Origin: Croceicoccus bisphenolivorans
GTDB lineage: Bacteria; Pseudomonadota; Alphaproteobacteria; Sphingomonadales; Sphingomonadaceae
Length of the DNA stretch: 64,000 bases
NCBI RefSeq assembly: GCF_001634625.1
Contig: NZ_LRSE01000002.1
Location: 62,001-126,000 of the forward strand
Direction of reading: 5' to 3'
A program made the translations under genes and the position numbers. A model generated the notes under the pieces. It made no database searches, had not been told where the DNA came from, and saw only the letters and a program-made list of their open reading frames with translations. Position 1 is the stretch's first letter; each line of letters starts with the position of its first letter. Positions 27,885-38,188 of the stretch are shown here, piece by piece.

Positions 27885-28250
27885 ATGATCCGCACAATCA
27901 CGCCTGCCGTTGCGGCGGGCCTTGCCTTGGCAACGGCCGCACCGGCGCTAGCCGACCATCACGAGGAAACGAAAGCCGAAGTGGTCGAGCGCAACGAAAA
28001 GGGCCATGCGACGAAGGTGAAGGTAGGCGAGTACGTCTATGCCGTGTGCACACCGGAATCGCAGGACAGCTGCATCAACCCGCGTGAGGCGGGCCTGAAC
28101 TTCGGCAGCACGCCGCTGGATCACTGGCCCGGCGCGCCGGCCAGCGGGCTGACCGCACAGGAAAAGATGCGCACGGCAGAAGAGAACGCAGCGGCCAAGG
28201 CAGAGGCAGAAGCCGCCGAACAGGCGCCGGTGGCCGAAGCAGCCGAATAA
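27885..28250 (+). CDS. Secreted protein sharing the CX7C/PREAG C-terminal motif
   Basis: A 121-residue exported protein; residues 1-23 form a signal peptide (LATAAPALA before DHH). Residues 48-88 hold a C-x7-C (Cys55, Cys63) and the segment QDSCINPREAG...PLDHWPG.PAS, identical at 21 of 28 positions to the C-terminus of the preceding gene product. The remaining C-terminal tail is a charged Ala/Glu-rich helix. The start is supported by GGGGAG nine bases upstream; the frame is open to 27816 but that part is not signal-like. Function unknown. Confidence 0.85.
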   Translation: MIRTITPAVAAGLALATAAPALADHHEETKAEVVERNEKGHATKVKVGEYVYAVCTPESQDSCINPREAGLNFGSTPLDHWPGAPASGLTAQEKMRTAEENAAAKAEAEAAEQAPVAEAAE

Positions 28251-28257
28251 CCCGCGA

Positions 28258-28826
28258 TCAGTTAGCGGCGAGGCGCAGCAGGTGAATGCGCGCCTTGCCG
28301 CTGTCGCGCGTGGCTTCGACTTCGAAGTCCTTGACCGCGACATCCTCGTCGCGGCTCGTCTCGATGCTGATCCATGCGCCGGGTGCAATCCAGCCCAGCC
28401 GGTTCAGCTTGTCCAGCGCGACCGATCCCGCTCCCGTGCCATAGGGCGGGTCCATGAAGATGATGTCCGGCTGCACCTTGGCAGGGCCGAGTGCGAGCAC
28501 GGACGATGCGCGAACGTCGGAGCGGGCCTGCGCGTCGAACGTCGCGATATTGGTGCGCAGCGCTTTTACGGCAGCAGCATCCTGCTCCACGAACAGCGCT
28601 TGTGCAGCACCGCGTGACAGAGCCTCCAGCCCAAGGGCGCCCGATCCGGCGAACAGGTCGGCGACGGTCAGCCCTTCGAACGATCCGATCCGGCTGACCA
28701 GCATGGAGAACAGGGTTTCGCGCGTGCGATCCGCGGTGGGCCGAGTCGTGTCTCCTGCCGGCGCGACCAGCTTGCGCCCGCGCCAGTCACCGGCAACGAT
28801 GCGCATTCCGCCCGGTCTGGTGTTTT

Positions 28827-28830
<4 letters not shown>
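28258..28830 (-). CDS. rsmD: 16S rRNA (guanine(966)-N2)-methyltransferase RsmD
   Basis: Methylates G966 of 16S rRNA on the assembled small subunit. The 190-residue protein starts near RIVAGDWRGRKLVAPAG, has TADRTRETLFSML, the SAM-binding loop VADLFAGSGALGLEALSRGA, and the catalytic-site motif IIFMDPPYGTG. Length and motifs are standard. Its ATG overlaps the stop of the upstream pseudouridine synthase by four bases (ATGA), so the two rRNA-modification genes are coupled. It faces the secreted-protein gene, with seven bases between the stops. Confidence 0.94.
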
Positions 28831-29735
<905 letters not shown>

Positions 29736-29866
29736 CGGCTCTCAATGCACAAGGTTGGATGAGAGATCAGGGCCTGATGAGAAAGCGGGGCCGGAAGAAA
29801 ACGGGGATAGCGTGGGGCTGCGATTGCAACCTTGTGGCCTGCTTCTAGTTTGTCCTTCCACAGGCG

Positions 29867-31615
29867 ATGACGGAAGACCGCATGACGAGCACGATCAACG
29901 AAGCCGAAACTAATCCGGACGAGGCGGCACCGCTGCCCTCGCAAAAGCCGGGGTGGCGCAAGCTTCTGGCATCGCTGGGCAATCGCAAGACGGCCTATAT
30001 GCTGCTGTTCGGCTTCGCTTCGGGCCTGCCCTACACGCTGCTGCTCTCCACGCTCTATGCCTGGATGAGCGATGCTGAAGTCGATCTGGAGACGATGGGC
30101 GTCTTCTCGCTGATCGGGCTGGCGTTCGCGTTCAAGTTCCTGTGGTCGCCCCTGCTCGACCGGATCGACCTGCCGGTGATTAAGGGGCTGGGCCATCGCA
30201 AACAGTGGATTGTGACGGCGCAGGCCCTGTTGGCCGTAATCCTGATCCTCGTGTCGCGGCTCGACCCGTCCGGTGCGATCGGACTGTTGTCCGTGCTGGC
30301 GGGCATGGGCGCGTTTGCCAGTGCGACGCAGGACGTGGTGATGGACGCATGGCGCGTCGATGTCGCGGATGAAGTGGCGACGATCGACATCCTTTCCACC
30401 GTCTACCAGCTCGGCTGGCGCTCTGCCGTGCTGGTGGGCGGCGCGCTTGCCCTGTTCATGGCAGAGCGGACGAGCTGGCCCGCAGTCTATGCGATGCTGG
30501 GCGTCGTCATGGCGGTGGTGGCCTTTGCCAGTATCTTCGCGCCTGAACCTGCGCGCACCACCGCTTCGCTGACCGCCGACGACGATGCCCTGCGCGAACT
30601 GCGTTCCGCCGGACAGCTTTCGCCAAAGGTGCGTGGGTGGGCGCTCGCCATCGTCGGCGTGCTGTGGGCGTGGGCGCTGGTTACGGTGGGCGACTTCATG
30701 TTCCGCTCGCTTTCCAGCGATCCGGCGGCGCGGCCCGATTCGGTGAAATTCATCCAGAACATGGGGCCGGTGATCGTGATCGCGACGGTCGTCGTGCCCG
30801 TCATCATCGCCGCCGTGCTGGAAAACTGGCGGCGCAAGGGGCGCTACGTGCTGGACGCCACCGTGCCGAAGCAGGGCGGCTTGGACAGCCTAGTCGATCA
30901 GGGGTACCGCGCCCTGATCCTGCCGTTGACGGAATTCGTCGGGCGGCTTGGCTGGGCGGTGATCATCGTGCTGACGCTGGTGCTCACCTACCGCTTTACC
31001 GACACCGTCTGGGGCAGCTTTGCCTATCCGTTCTACCTTGGCGAACTGGAATATTCGAAGGACGAGGTGGCGATTGCGTCCAAGTTCTTCGGGGTCGGCG
31101 CGCTGATGCTGGGCATCGCGCTGGGCGGCGCATTGTTCAGCTTTATCGGGCGTATGCCGGTGATGCTTATCGGTGCGCTGACGGCGGCCCTGTCGAACCT
31201 GCTCTATGCCGATTTGGCGCTCGGCGGGCATACGATGGCGGCGGTGTCGGATTTCACCGGCTTCACCACGCTGGTTGAGGCGTTCGGCGGGGACCAGCGG
31301 CTGGCCAAGCTGATGGTCGCCATTGCGGGCGAGAATCTTGCCGGCGGTCTCGCGGGGGCGGCGCTGGTTGCCTATCTCTCGTCGATCACGGCCAAGGGCT
31401 ATTCGGCGGTGCAGTACGCGCTTTTGTCATCGCTGACGTTCCTTGTCGGCACGCTGGGGCGCGGCGCACTGGGACAGATGATCGACGAGCAGGGTTATTA
31501 CCCTGTCTTCATCCTGACCACGCTTCTGGGGATGATCGCGGTCGTTTTCTGCGTGATCGAATGGTGGCGGCAGGCCCGTCTGGGCAAGCGCGCGGGCATC
31601 GTCGCGGCGGGTTAG
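29867..31615 (+). CDS. ampG: AmpG-family muropeptide permease (MFS)
   Basis: A 582-residue MFS transporter, expected to import anhydromuropeptides for peptidoglycan recycling. Visible are the first helix region YMLLFGFASGLPYTLLLSTLYAWM, FAFKFLWSPLLDRIDLP, ASATQDVVMDAWRVDV, and the late AGENLAGGLAGAALVAYLSS. It is longer than 12-helix MFS proteins because of extra helices (about residues 295-325 and 350-380), as in AmpG. Starts at 29867 or 29882 are both possible. The stop overlaps that of the convergent folC by four bases. Confidence 0.88.
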   Translation: MTEDRMTSTINEAETNPDEAAPLPSQKPGWRKLLASLGNRKTAYMLLFGFASGLPYTLLLSTLYAWMSDAEVDLETMGVFSLIGLAFAFKFLWSPLLDRIDLPVIKGLGHRKQWIVTAQALLAVILILVSRLDPSGAIGLLSVLAGMGAFASATQDVVMDAWRVDVADEVATIDILSTVYQLGWRSAVLVGGALALFMAERTSWPAVYAMLGVVMAVVAFASIFAPEPARTTASLTADDDALRELRSAGQLSPKVRGWALAIVGVLWAWALVTVGDFMFRSLSSDPAARPDSVKFIQNMGPVIVIATVVVPVIIAAVLENWRRKGRYVLDATVPKQGGLDSLVDQGYRALILPLTEFVGRLGWAVIIVLTLVLTYRFTDTVWGSFAYPFYLGELEYSKDEVAIASKFFGVGALMLGIALGGALFSFIGRMPVMLIGALTAALSNLLYADLALGGHTMAAVSDFTGFTTLVEAFGGDQRLAKLMVAIAGENLAGGLAGAALVAYLSSITAKGYSAVQYALLSSLTFLVGTLGRGALGQMIDEQGYYPVFILTTLLGMIAVVFCVIEWWRQARLGKRAGIVAAG

Positions 31616-32934
31616 TCCGGCAACGGTCCGTTGATCCGCAGCACTTCACCGGCAAGGTAGAGGGATCCGCAGATAAGCACGATTCCGGCCGTATCGATCG
31701 CCGAAAGCGCGGTTTCGAGTGACGGGGCAGTGCCGGTCTTACCCACTCCTGCCCGAGCCGCGATGGCTGCCAGATCGGCAGGGGCGTAAGCCTCATGCCC
31801 CGATAGGGACACGGCGGTGTAGCTGGCCAGCCGGTACGCGAAGGGCGCAAGAAATCCGTGGGCATCCTTGGCGGCCAGCATGGCGCCAACCGCGTGGATC
31901 GGCGCGTCAAGCGTGGCAAGATAGTCGGCCAGAACCTGCCCCGCATCGGGGTTGTGCCCGCCATCCAGAAGGACTTTCGATTCCGGCACGAGCGCGGTCA
32001 GCGGTCCTTCGGGCAGCCATTGCAATCGCGCGGGCCAGCGCGCTTCGGCAATCCCGTCGGCAATGGCCTGCGCCGGCACCGTCACACGGTCCTGATGCCG
32101 CAGTATGGCTACCGCGAGCGCGGCGTTGTCTGCCTGAAACGCGCCGGGCAGGGCGGGCAGGGGCAGGGTCAGCGACCCGTGCCTGTCGCTATATTCGATG
32201 GTAGCGCCCGCCGATGCCTGCCAGTCCGCCCCGCGCATGTGTAGCGGCGCACCGGCTATGCGGGCCGCCCGCTCGATCTGGTCCTGCGCGTCCGGCCCGT
32301 AGGCCTGCGTCACGACCGGACAGCCGGGCTTGACGATCCCTGCCTTTTCGAACGCGATGCGGGCCATCGGATGCGCGGGTGTGCCCTCTTCGGGTGCAAG
32401 CAGGAAGCGTTCGTGATCCAGCCCGAGCGATGCGATGCCGCAGGCGGCGGGATGTTCGATCACGTTGCTGGCATCGAACCGCCCGCCAAGCCCGACCTCG
32501 ATCACGCAGGCGTCGGCTTCCACGCGCGAAAAGCCGAGGAAGGCGGCGGCCGTGGTGATTTCGAAGAAGCTGGCGCCGATATCCTCGCCCGCGTCCAGCA
32601 CTTCGCGCAGCAGGTCGGCCAACGTTGCGTCATCAACCAGCTCGTTCGCCAGCCTGATCCGCTCGTTATAGCGGACGAGATGCGGGCTGGTGAACTGGTG
32701 CACCCGCTTGCCGCCTGCGCGCAGCATGGCGACGAGGAAGGCGCTGGTCGAACCTTTGCCGTTGGTGCCCGCGATATGGAACGCAGGCGGCATGGCGCGG
32801 TGCGGATCGCCCAGCCGCGCCAGCAATTCGCGCACGGGATCGAGGCCAAGCCGCCCTTGGGGCAGGCTCAGCGCGGCGAGCCGGTCGAGCTGTTCCTGCA
32901 CGGCCGGACTGTCGGAGACAGCGAAATCGCGCAC
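31612..32934 (-). CDS. folC: Bifunctional folylpolyglutamate / dihydrofolate synthase
   Basis: Adds glutamate to dihydropteroate and to folates in the cytoplasm. The 440-residue protein has the N-terminal LGDPHRAMPPAFHIAGTNGKGSTSAFL P-loop, the FTSPHLVRYNERI motif, the central ligase segment VIEVGLGGRFDASNVI with ITTAAAFLGF, and the C-terminal LLDGGHNPDAGQVL. It is the last gene of the lapA-folC operon, 13 bases after accD. The pairing accD-folC is conserved in many proteobacteria. Confidence 0.94.
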   Translation of the reverse strand: MRDFAVSDSPAVQEQLDRLAALSLPQGRLGLDPVRELLARLGDPHRAMPPAFHIAGTNGKGSTSAFLVAMLRAGGKRVHQFTSPHLVRYNERIRLANELVDDATLADLLREVLDAGEDIGASFFEITTAAAFLGFSRVEADACVIEVGLGGRFDASNVIEHPAACGIASLGLDHERFLLAPEEGTPAHPMARIAFEKAGIVKPGCPVVTQAYGPDAQDQIERAARIAGAPLHMRGADWQASAGATIEYSDRHGSLTLPLPALPGAFQADNAALAVAILRHQDRVTVPAQAIADGIAEARWPARLQWLPEGPLTALVPESKVLLDGGHNPDAGQVLADYLATLDAPIHAVGAMLAAKDAHGFLAPFAYRLASYTAVSLSGHEAYAPADLAAIAARAGVGKTGTAPSLETALSAIDTAGIVLICGSLYLAGEVLRINGPLPD

Positions 32935-32947
32935 GGCGTGAAGCCTG

Positions 32948-33799
32948 TCAGGCGGCCTGTTTCGCCGCCATCAGGTAATCGATCACGTCGGCTAGCGTCT
33001 TTCGCAGGTCTTTCCGGTGCACGACCATGTCCAGCATGCCGTGCGCGTGCAGGTATTCGGCGCGCTGGAACCCTTCGGGCAGCTTTTCGCGGATCGTGTC
33101 CTGAATCACGCGCTGTCCGGCAAAGCCGATCAGGGCGTTGGGCTCGGCAATCTGGATGTCGCCCAGCATGGCGTAGCTGGCCGTGACGCCGCCGGTCGTC
33201 GGATCGGTCAGCACGACGATGTAGGGAAGCCCCGCGATCTTCAGCTTCTGGATCGCCACGGTCGTGCGCGGCATCTGCATCAGCGACAGGATGCCTTCCT
33301 GCATGCGTGCGCCGCCAGCGGCGGTGAAGATCACGTAAGGCGCGTTTTCCTTCACCGCACGGTCAACACCCGCGATGAAGGCATCGCCCACGGCCATGCC
33401 CATCGATCCGCCCATGAAGCCGAAGTCCTGAACGCCGACAACAGCCTTGCGCCCGTCGATGGTGCCCGCCGCGTTGGTCAGCGCATCGGGGTGCGGCGCG
33501 CCGTGCCGCGCGGCCTTCAGCCTGTCGGTATAGCGCTTGGAATCCTTGAACTTCAGCGGGTCTTCCTTGACGCTGGGCGAAGGCAGCACTTCGTATCCGG
33601 CGTCGAGAATCTGGTCCAGGCGACAGTCCGCGCCAATGCGCCCGTGATCGTCACAGCGCGGGCAAACCCAGAGGTTTTCCTCGTAGTCCTTGGTAAACAG
33701 CATCTCCTGGCAGTTCTTGCACTTGCGCCACAGGTTGTCGGGCGTGTCGCGCTTGGCGACGAAGGGGATGCGGTTGCGGACGCGGGTGAGCCAGCTCAT
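32948..33799 (-). CDS. accD: Acetyl-CoA carboxylase carboxyltransferase subunit beta
   Basis: Catalyses carboxyl transfer from carboxybiotin to acetyl-CoA with AccA, giving malonyl-CoA. The 283-residue protein has the N-terminal zinc ribbon C-x2-C-x15-C-x2-C (CKNCQEM, then CPRCDDHG), the crotonase-like core with [19 protein letters not shown] and [19 protein letters not shown], and the C-terminal [20 protein letters not shown]. It overlaps trpA by four bases (ATGA). Confidence 0.95.
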   Translation of the reverse strand: MSWLTRVRNRIPFVAKRDTPDNLWRKCKNCQEMLFTKDYEENLWVCPRCDDHGRIGADCRLDQILDAGYEVLPSPSVKEDPLKFKDSKRYTDRLKAARHGAPHPDALTNAAGTIDGRKAVVGVQDFGFMGGSMGMAVGDAFIAGVDRAVKENAPYVIFTAAGGARMQEGILSLMQMPRTTVAIQKLKIAGLPYIVVLTDPTTGGVTASYAMLGDIQIAEPNALIGFAGQRVIQDTIREKLPEGFQRAEYLHAHGMLDMVVHRKDLRKTLADVIDYLMAAKQAA

Positions 33800-34587
33800 G
33801 CGTTTTCCTTTCGTGCGGCGTGGACCGCTTCGGCCAGTGCGGTGGTCAGTTCGCGCACATGCGCGGGCGCGTCATCGCCATGCTTGCCGACTAGTTCGAC
33901 CAGCGCCGATCCGACCACGACACCATCGGCGACCTTGGCGATGGCACCGGCCTGTTCGGGGGTGCGGACGCCGAAGCCGACGGCAACGGGCAGGTCGGTT
34001 CCGGCCTTGAGGCGCGAAACAGCCTCATCGATAGAGGCGGTTGCGGCCTGTTGCAGACCGGTGATCCCGGCGACCGATACGTAATAGAGAAAGCCGGTCG
34101 CAGTCTCGAGAACCTGCGGAAGACGCGCCGCATCGGTGGTCGGCGTGGCAAGGCGGATCGTGGCGACGCCTGCATCGCGCAGGAAGGGGCCAAGCTCGGC
34201 ATCTTCCTCCGGCGGGGTATCGACGCAGATCACGCCGTCGACACCGGCCTTCGCGCACTGCTCGGCGAACCAGTCGGCGCCGCGATGGATCATCGGATTG
34301 GCATAGCCCATCAGGACCAGCGGCACCTCTGGATGACGCGCGCGGAAGTCGGCGGCAATGCGGAAAACGTCGGCGGTCTTCGTTCCCTTGCCGAGCGCGC
34401 GCAAGTTGGCGAGCTGGATGCCGGGGCCGTCTGCCATTGGGTCGGTGAAGGGCATGCCCAGCTCGATCACGTCTGCCCCGCCTTCGACCAGCGCGTCGAG
34501 CACGGCATCGGTCGGCCCGTCACCGGCAGTGACGAAGCAGACGAGGGCGGGGTGGGGCTTGCCGAAGGCGGCGTCGAAACGGCTCAC
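33796..34587 (-). CDS. trpA: Tryptophan synthase alpha subunit
   Basis: Releases indole from indole-3-glycerol phosphate for the beta subunit. The 263-residue TIM barrel has [10 protein letters not shown], the catalytic Glu in [16 protein letters not shown], the Asp region [13 protein letters not shown], and phosphate-binding [10 protein letters not shown]. It overlaps trpB upstream and accD downstream by four bases each, so stoichiometric coupling with TrpB is likely. Confidence 0.95.
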   Translation of the reverse strand: MSRFDAAFGKPHPALVCFVTAGDGPTDAVLDALVEGGADVIELGMPFTDPMADGPGIQLANLRALGKGTKTADVFRIAADFRARHPEVPLVLMGYANPMIHRGADWFAEQCAKAGVDGVICVDTPPEEDAELGPFLRDAGVATIRLATPTTDAARLPQVLETATGFLYYVSVAGITGLQQAATASIDEAVSRLKAGTDLPVAVGFGVRTPEQAGAIAKVADGVVVGSALVELVGKHGDDAPAHVRELTTALAEAVHAARKENA

Positions 34588-35822
34588 AGTTCAACCCCCA
34601 GCGCATCGGCGACGGTGAAGATATCCTTGTCCCCGCGACCGCACAGGTTCGCGCAGATGATGGCATCGCGCGGCATTTCGCGCGCAACCTTTGCCACTGC
34701 CGCGATGGCGTGGCTGGGTTCCAGCGCCGGGATGATGCCCTCTGTCCGGCAGAGCAGCTGGAAGGCGTCCAGCGCCTCCTTGTCCGTCGCCGAGGTATAG
34801 TCGACGCGGCCGGTTTCCTTCAGCCACGAATGTTCCGGCCCGATGCCGGGATAGTCGAGGCCTGCCGAAATCGAGTGACCCTCGACGATCTGGCCGTCAT
34901 CGTCCTGCAGAAGGTAGGTCTTGTTGCCATGCAGAATGCCCGGCGATCCGCCCGCCAGCGATGCGGCGTGATCCTTGTCGAGGCCATATCCGGCTGCTTC
35001 CACGCCCAGCATCTTGACCGAAGGATCGTCAAGGAACGGGTGGAACAGCCCGATGGCGTTCGACCCGCCGCCGATGGCCGCGACCAGCAGGTCGGGCAGC
35101 TTGCCGGTGCGGGCCAGCATCTGTTCGCGCGCCTCGCGTCCGATCACGGATTGGAAGTCGCGGACAAGCGCAGGGTACGGATGCGGACCGGCTGCGGTGC
35201 CGATGATGTAGAACGTGTCGTGGACGTTCGCGACCCAGTCGCGCAGTGCCTCGTTCATCGCGTCCTTCAGCGTCGCGGCACCGGCCTTCACGGCCTTAAC
35301 CTCGGCGCCCAGCAGCCGCATGCGGAAGACGTTGGGCTGCTGCCGCTCCACGTCCTTTGCGCCCATGTAGACAACGCAGGGCAGGCCGAAACGTGCTGCC
35401 ACCGTCGCGGTCGCCACGCCATGCTGGCCCGCGCCGGTTTCGGCGATGATCCGCGTCTTGCCCATGCGCACGGCCAGCAGGATCTGGCCGATGCAGTTGT
35501 TGATCTTGTGCGCGCCGGTATGGTTCAGTTCGTCGCGCTTGAACCAGACCTGCGCGCCCATTCCATCGGGAGCCGACTTGCGCAGTTCATCGGTCAGCCG
35601 TTCCGCATAATAGAGTGGGCTGGGGCGACCGACGTAATGCTCCAGCAGGTCCTCGAACTCGGCCTTGAAGGCCGGGTCGGTTTTGGCCCTGTTGTACTCC
35701 TTCTCTAGGTCGAGAATGAGCGGCATCAGCGTTTCCGACACGTAGCGACCGCCGAACTGGCCGAAGTGGCCGCGCTCGTCAGGCTGGTTGCGGAATGAAT
35801 TGGGGTGGGCTGTCTCGTTCAT
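34584..35822 (-). CDS. trpB: Tryptophan synthase beta subunit
   Basis: PLP enzyme that condenses indole with serine to tryptophan. The 412-residue protein has [16 protein letters not shown], the PLP lysine in [25 protein letters not shown], the phosphate-binding GGGSNAIG, and the C-terminal LCGRGDKDI. It lies 39 bases downstream of trpF and overlaps trpA by four bases. Length is normal. Confidence 0.96.
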   Translation of the reverse strand: MNETAHPNSFRNQPDERGHFGQFGGRYVSETLMPLILDLEKEYNRAKTDPAFKAEFEDLLEHYVGRPSPLYYAERLTDELRKSAPDGMGAQVWFKRDELNHTGAHKINNCIGQILLAVRMGKTRIIAETGAGQHGVATATVAARFGLPCVVYMGAKDVERQQPNVFRMRLLGAEVKAVKAGAATLKDAMNEALRDWVANVHDTFYIIGTAAGPHPYPALVRDFQSVIGREAREQMLARTGKLPDLLVAAIGGGSNAIGLFHPFLDDPSVKMLGVEAAGYGLDKDHAASLAGGSPGILHGNKTYLLQDDDGQIVEGHSISAGLDYPGIGPEHSWLKETGRVDYTSATDKEALDAFQLLCRTEGIIPALEPSHAIAAVAKVAREMPRDAIICANLCGRGDKDIFTVADALGVEL

Positions 35823-35861
35823 GGCACTCGCGCTTGGCAGAAGGGTCGGGGTCTGTCCAGA

Positions 35862-36500
35862 TCAGGTGGCGCGCGCCGCCCGGCAGAACGCGGCGATCTT
35901 GTCCGTATCCTTGACGCCGGGGGCACTTTCCACGCCGGAGGATACGTCGACAAGGGGCGCGTTCGTCACGCTGATCGCCTCGGCCACGTTGTCCGTACCG
36001 ATGCCACCCGCAATGCCCCATTCTGTCGCGGAGCGATATCCGCGCAGCAGGTCCCAGTCGAAGCGGAGGCCCATCCCGCCGGGTAGAGCGCCCTTCGGCG
36101 TCTTGGCGTCGAACAGTGTCAGATCCACCGCGCCCGCATATTCCGATGATTTCGCAAGATCCGAAGCGCCGGAAACCGCGATGGCCTTCCACACCGGCAG
36201 CCCGAAACGCGAACGCAGGGTCGCCGCGCGTTCGGGCGTTTCCTTGCCATGCAATTGCAGCACGTCCAGCTTGGCTGCCGCGACGGCCTCGCCGATTTCC
36301 TCGTCTGTCGCGTCGACGAAGAGGCCGACTCGCGAAATCCGGCCCGCCGCGCGTTCGCCGAGCGGCGCTGCTTCGCGCGGTGTAACGGCGCGGGGAGAGG
36401 GGGGATAGAATACGAAGCCCGCATAGTCGGCGCGCGCGGCGATTGCCGCTTCCAACGCGTCGGCTTTCGAAATGCCGCAGATCTTGATGCGAGTCGCCAT
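35862..36500 (-). CDS. trpF: Phosphoribosylanthranilate isomerase
   Basis: Amadori rearrangement step of tryptophan synthesis. The 212-residue TIM barrel starts RIKICGISKADALEAA with the catalytic Cys, has GFVFYPPSPRAVTP, the catalytic Asp in VGLFVDATDEE, QLHGKETPE, and the C-terminal phosphate site NAPLVDVSSGVESAPGVKD. It is ten bases downstream of the GNAT gene in the same operon; trpC and trpD are not here. Confidence 0.94.
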   Translation of the reverse strand: MATRIKICGISKADALEAAIAARADYAGFVFYPPSPRAVTPREAAPLGERAAGRISRVGLFVDATDEEIGEAVAAAKLDVLQLHGKETPERAATLRSRFGLPVWKAIAVSGASDLAKSSEYAGAVDLTLFDAKTPKGALPGGMGLRFDWDLLRGYRSATEWGIAGGIGTDNVAEAISVTNAPLVDVSSGVESAPGVKDTDKIAAFCRAARAT

Positions 36501-36510
36501 GGCGCGCGAC

Positions 36511-37026
36511 TTAGGCGGACGAGAGCGTCTTTTCCAGCACCGTGAAGAATTGCGGCTCCGGCAGCTTGGCCGGATAGGGCAGGCGTTCGCCGGTCGGTTC
36601 GTAGCCGTTGCGCAGGTACCACGCGATCAGGCTGTCGCGCGTATCGATCACCGTCATGCGCGCCCGCTTCACGCCAAGGTTGTGGCAAAGCAGCTCTGCC
36701 GTCTTGAGCAGGCGGGAGCCGAGACCTGACGACTGGAACGGGGGATCGACGCACAGCATCCCGACATAGGCCACATCGGGCGGCTGGTCGCTGACGGTTA
36801 CGCAGCCGACGATATCGTCGCCATTGCGCGCGACGAAGATCACGACATCGGGATCGGCGAACATGGCGGCCAGTTCGCCATCGGCCAGCCGCGTGTCGCC
36901 AAGGATGTCCGCCTCGTTCGTCCAGCCCATGCGGGCGTGATCGCCGCGGTAGCAATTCTCAACCATGAACGACAAAGCCGGCAGGTCGCCTGCCTTGGCC
37001 GGTTCGATAAGCACATCACCGCTCAT
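36511..37026 (-). CDS. GNAT family N-acetyltransferase
   Basis: A 171-residue acetyl-CoA-dependent N-acetyltransferase of unknown substrate. The fold shows an N-terminal IEPAKAGDLPALSFMV, the beta4-alpha3 signature VDPPFQSSGLGSRLLKTAE (the acetyl-CoA pyrophosphate loop), and the late VIDTRDSLIAWYLRNGYEPTG. It is embedded in the lapA-folC operon, its ATG overlapping the preceding stop by four bases. The upstream extension of the frame is antisense-like and Arg-rich, so the ATG at 37026 is used. Confidence 0.88.
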   Translation of the reverse strand: MSGDVLIEPAKAGDLPALSFMVENCYRGDHARMGWTNEADILGDTRLADGELAAMFADPDVVIFVARNGDDIVGCVTVSDQPPDVAYVGMLCVDPPFQSSGLGSRLLKTAELLCHNLGVKRARMTVIDTRDSLIAWYLRNGYEPTGERLPYPAKLPEPQFFTVLEKTLSSA

Positions 37027-37511
37027 GGCGCGTAGACCGGCCAGAACGGACCGCCCAACCCGCCGTTGAAGGCAAGGTGCGTGATCGTGCCGGTGGCGAC
37101 ATCGTATTCGGCGCCGAAGAACACCGGGCCACCATCGCAAACGCCGGTCGGCAGGTGGGCGGGGTTCACGGTAACGTCGGCAGGCAGGTAGTTGCCATAG
37201 ACGATCGCGCGCCCGTTACGCACGATGCCCACGATTTCGCGCTGCCAGCGCGGGTCGCCCGCGGTGTAGGACAGCGGGTCGGGGTTTTCGGTACCGGACT
37301 GGTAGAGCGGCAACGTGCGCAGCGACGCCAGCGTCAGGGCCAGCGCATCCTCCATCGCGGCGACGTCTTCGTCGGCCGGGTCCCAGCCATCCTCGACGGG
37401 ACCGGCCACGGGTCGCGAACAGCCGGGCAGCGCGAAACCGGGCGCGAGGGCGGCAAGGACGGTGGTGTTGGGCGGCAATGCCCCGGCGGCAAGGGCCAGC
37501 GCGGCGATCAT
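37023..37511 (-). CDS. Exported hypothetical protein within the pyrF-trpF operon
   Basis: A 162-residue protein that I do not recognise. Residues 1-12 are short and hydrophobic (MIAALALAAGAL) and could be a weak signal peptide, followed by NTTVLAALAPGFALPGCSRP. The C-terminal half has CDGGPVFFGAEYDVATG and NGGLGGPFWPVYAP, rich in Gly and aromatics, like a small beta-domain. It starts two bases after the pyrF stop and overlaps the GNAT gene by four bases, so it is co-translated within the operon. No function is assigned. Confidence 0.75.
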   Translation of the reverse strand: MIAALALAAGALPPNTTVLAALAPGFALPGCSRPVAGPVEDGWDPADEDVAAMEDALALTLASLRTLPLYQSGTENPDPLSYTAGDPRWQREIVGIVRNGRAIVYGNYLPADVTVNPAHLPTGVCDGGPVFFGAEYDVATGTITHLAFNGGLGGPFWPVYAP

Positions 37512-37513
37512 CG

Positions 37514-38188
37514 TCAGAGCGTCGCCTCTATCGCGCGGGCGGCGGCCAGCGGGTCTTCTGCGCGGGTTATGGGCCGGCCGACCACCAGCACGCTTGCCCC
37601 GTCGTCGCGGGCCTGTCGCGGCGTGACGACGCGCTTCTGGTCTCCCGTCGCGCTGTCGGCCGGGCGCAGGCCGGGCACGACGAAGTAGCCGTTCTTCCAC
37701 TGCTTGTGGACCGCGCCGACTTCCCTGCCGGAACAGACAATTCCGTCGAGGCCCGCCGCTTCGGACAGTTCGGCAAGGCGCATGACCTGATCGTGGGCGC
37801 AGCCGTTAACGCCGGTCTTGGCAAGATCGTTCTGGTCGAGGCTGGTGAGCAGGGTCACCGCGACGACCTTGGTGTTTTCGCCCGCCGCAGCCTTGGCATC
37901 CTCCATCATCGCGCGCCCGCCATTGGCGTGAACGGTGACGATGGCCGGTTCCAGCAGGTGGATCGATTGCATCGCGCCTGCCACGGTATTGGGAATGTCG
38001 TGGAGTTTCAGATCTAGGAAGATCGGCAGGCCGACGTGGGCCATTTCCATCACCCCGTGGTGGCCGTGGGCGTAGAAGAATTCCATGCCCAGCTTCAGCC
38101 CGCCGACATGCCCCTTCACGCGCTCCGCCAGCGCTTTCGCGGCATCGAGGCGCGGCATGTCGATCGCGACATAGACGGGATTGCTCAC
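37514..38188 (-). CDS. pyrF: Orotidine-5'-phosphate decarboxylase
   Basis: Last step of UMP synthesis. The 224-residue TIM barrel has VYVAIDMPRLDAA, the lysine/aspartate active-site array in FLDLKLHDIPNTVAGA (D-x-K-x2-D), VTVHANGGRAMM, and the C-terminal phosphate-binding VGRPITRAEDPLAAA. It overlaps lapA by four bases and leads into the trp/acc/fol genes, an order seen in many alphaproteobacteria. Confidence 0.95.
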   Translation of the reverse strand: MSNPVYVAIDMPRLDAAKALAERVKGHVGGLKLGMEFFYAHGHHGVMEMAHVGLPIFLDLKLHDIPNTVAGAMQSIHLLEPAIVTVHANGGRAMMEDAKAAAGENTKVVAVTLLTSLDQNDLAKTGVNGCAHDQVMRLAELSEAAGLDGIVCSGREVGAVHKQWKNGYFVVPGLRPADSATGDQKRVVTPRQARDDGASVLVVGRPITRAEDPLAAARAIEATL

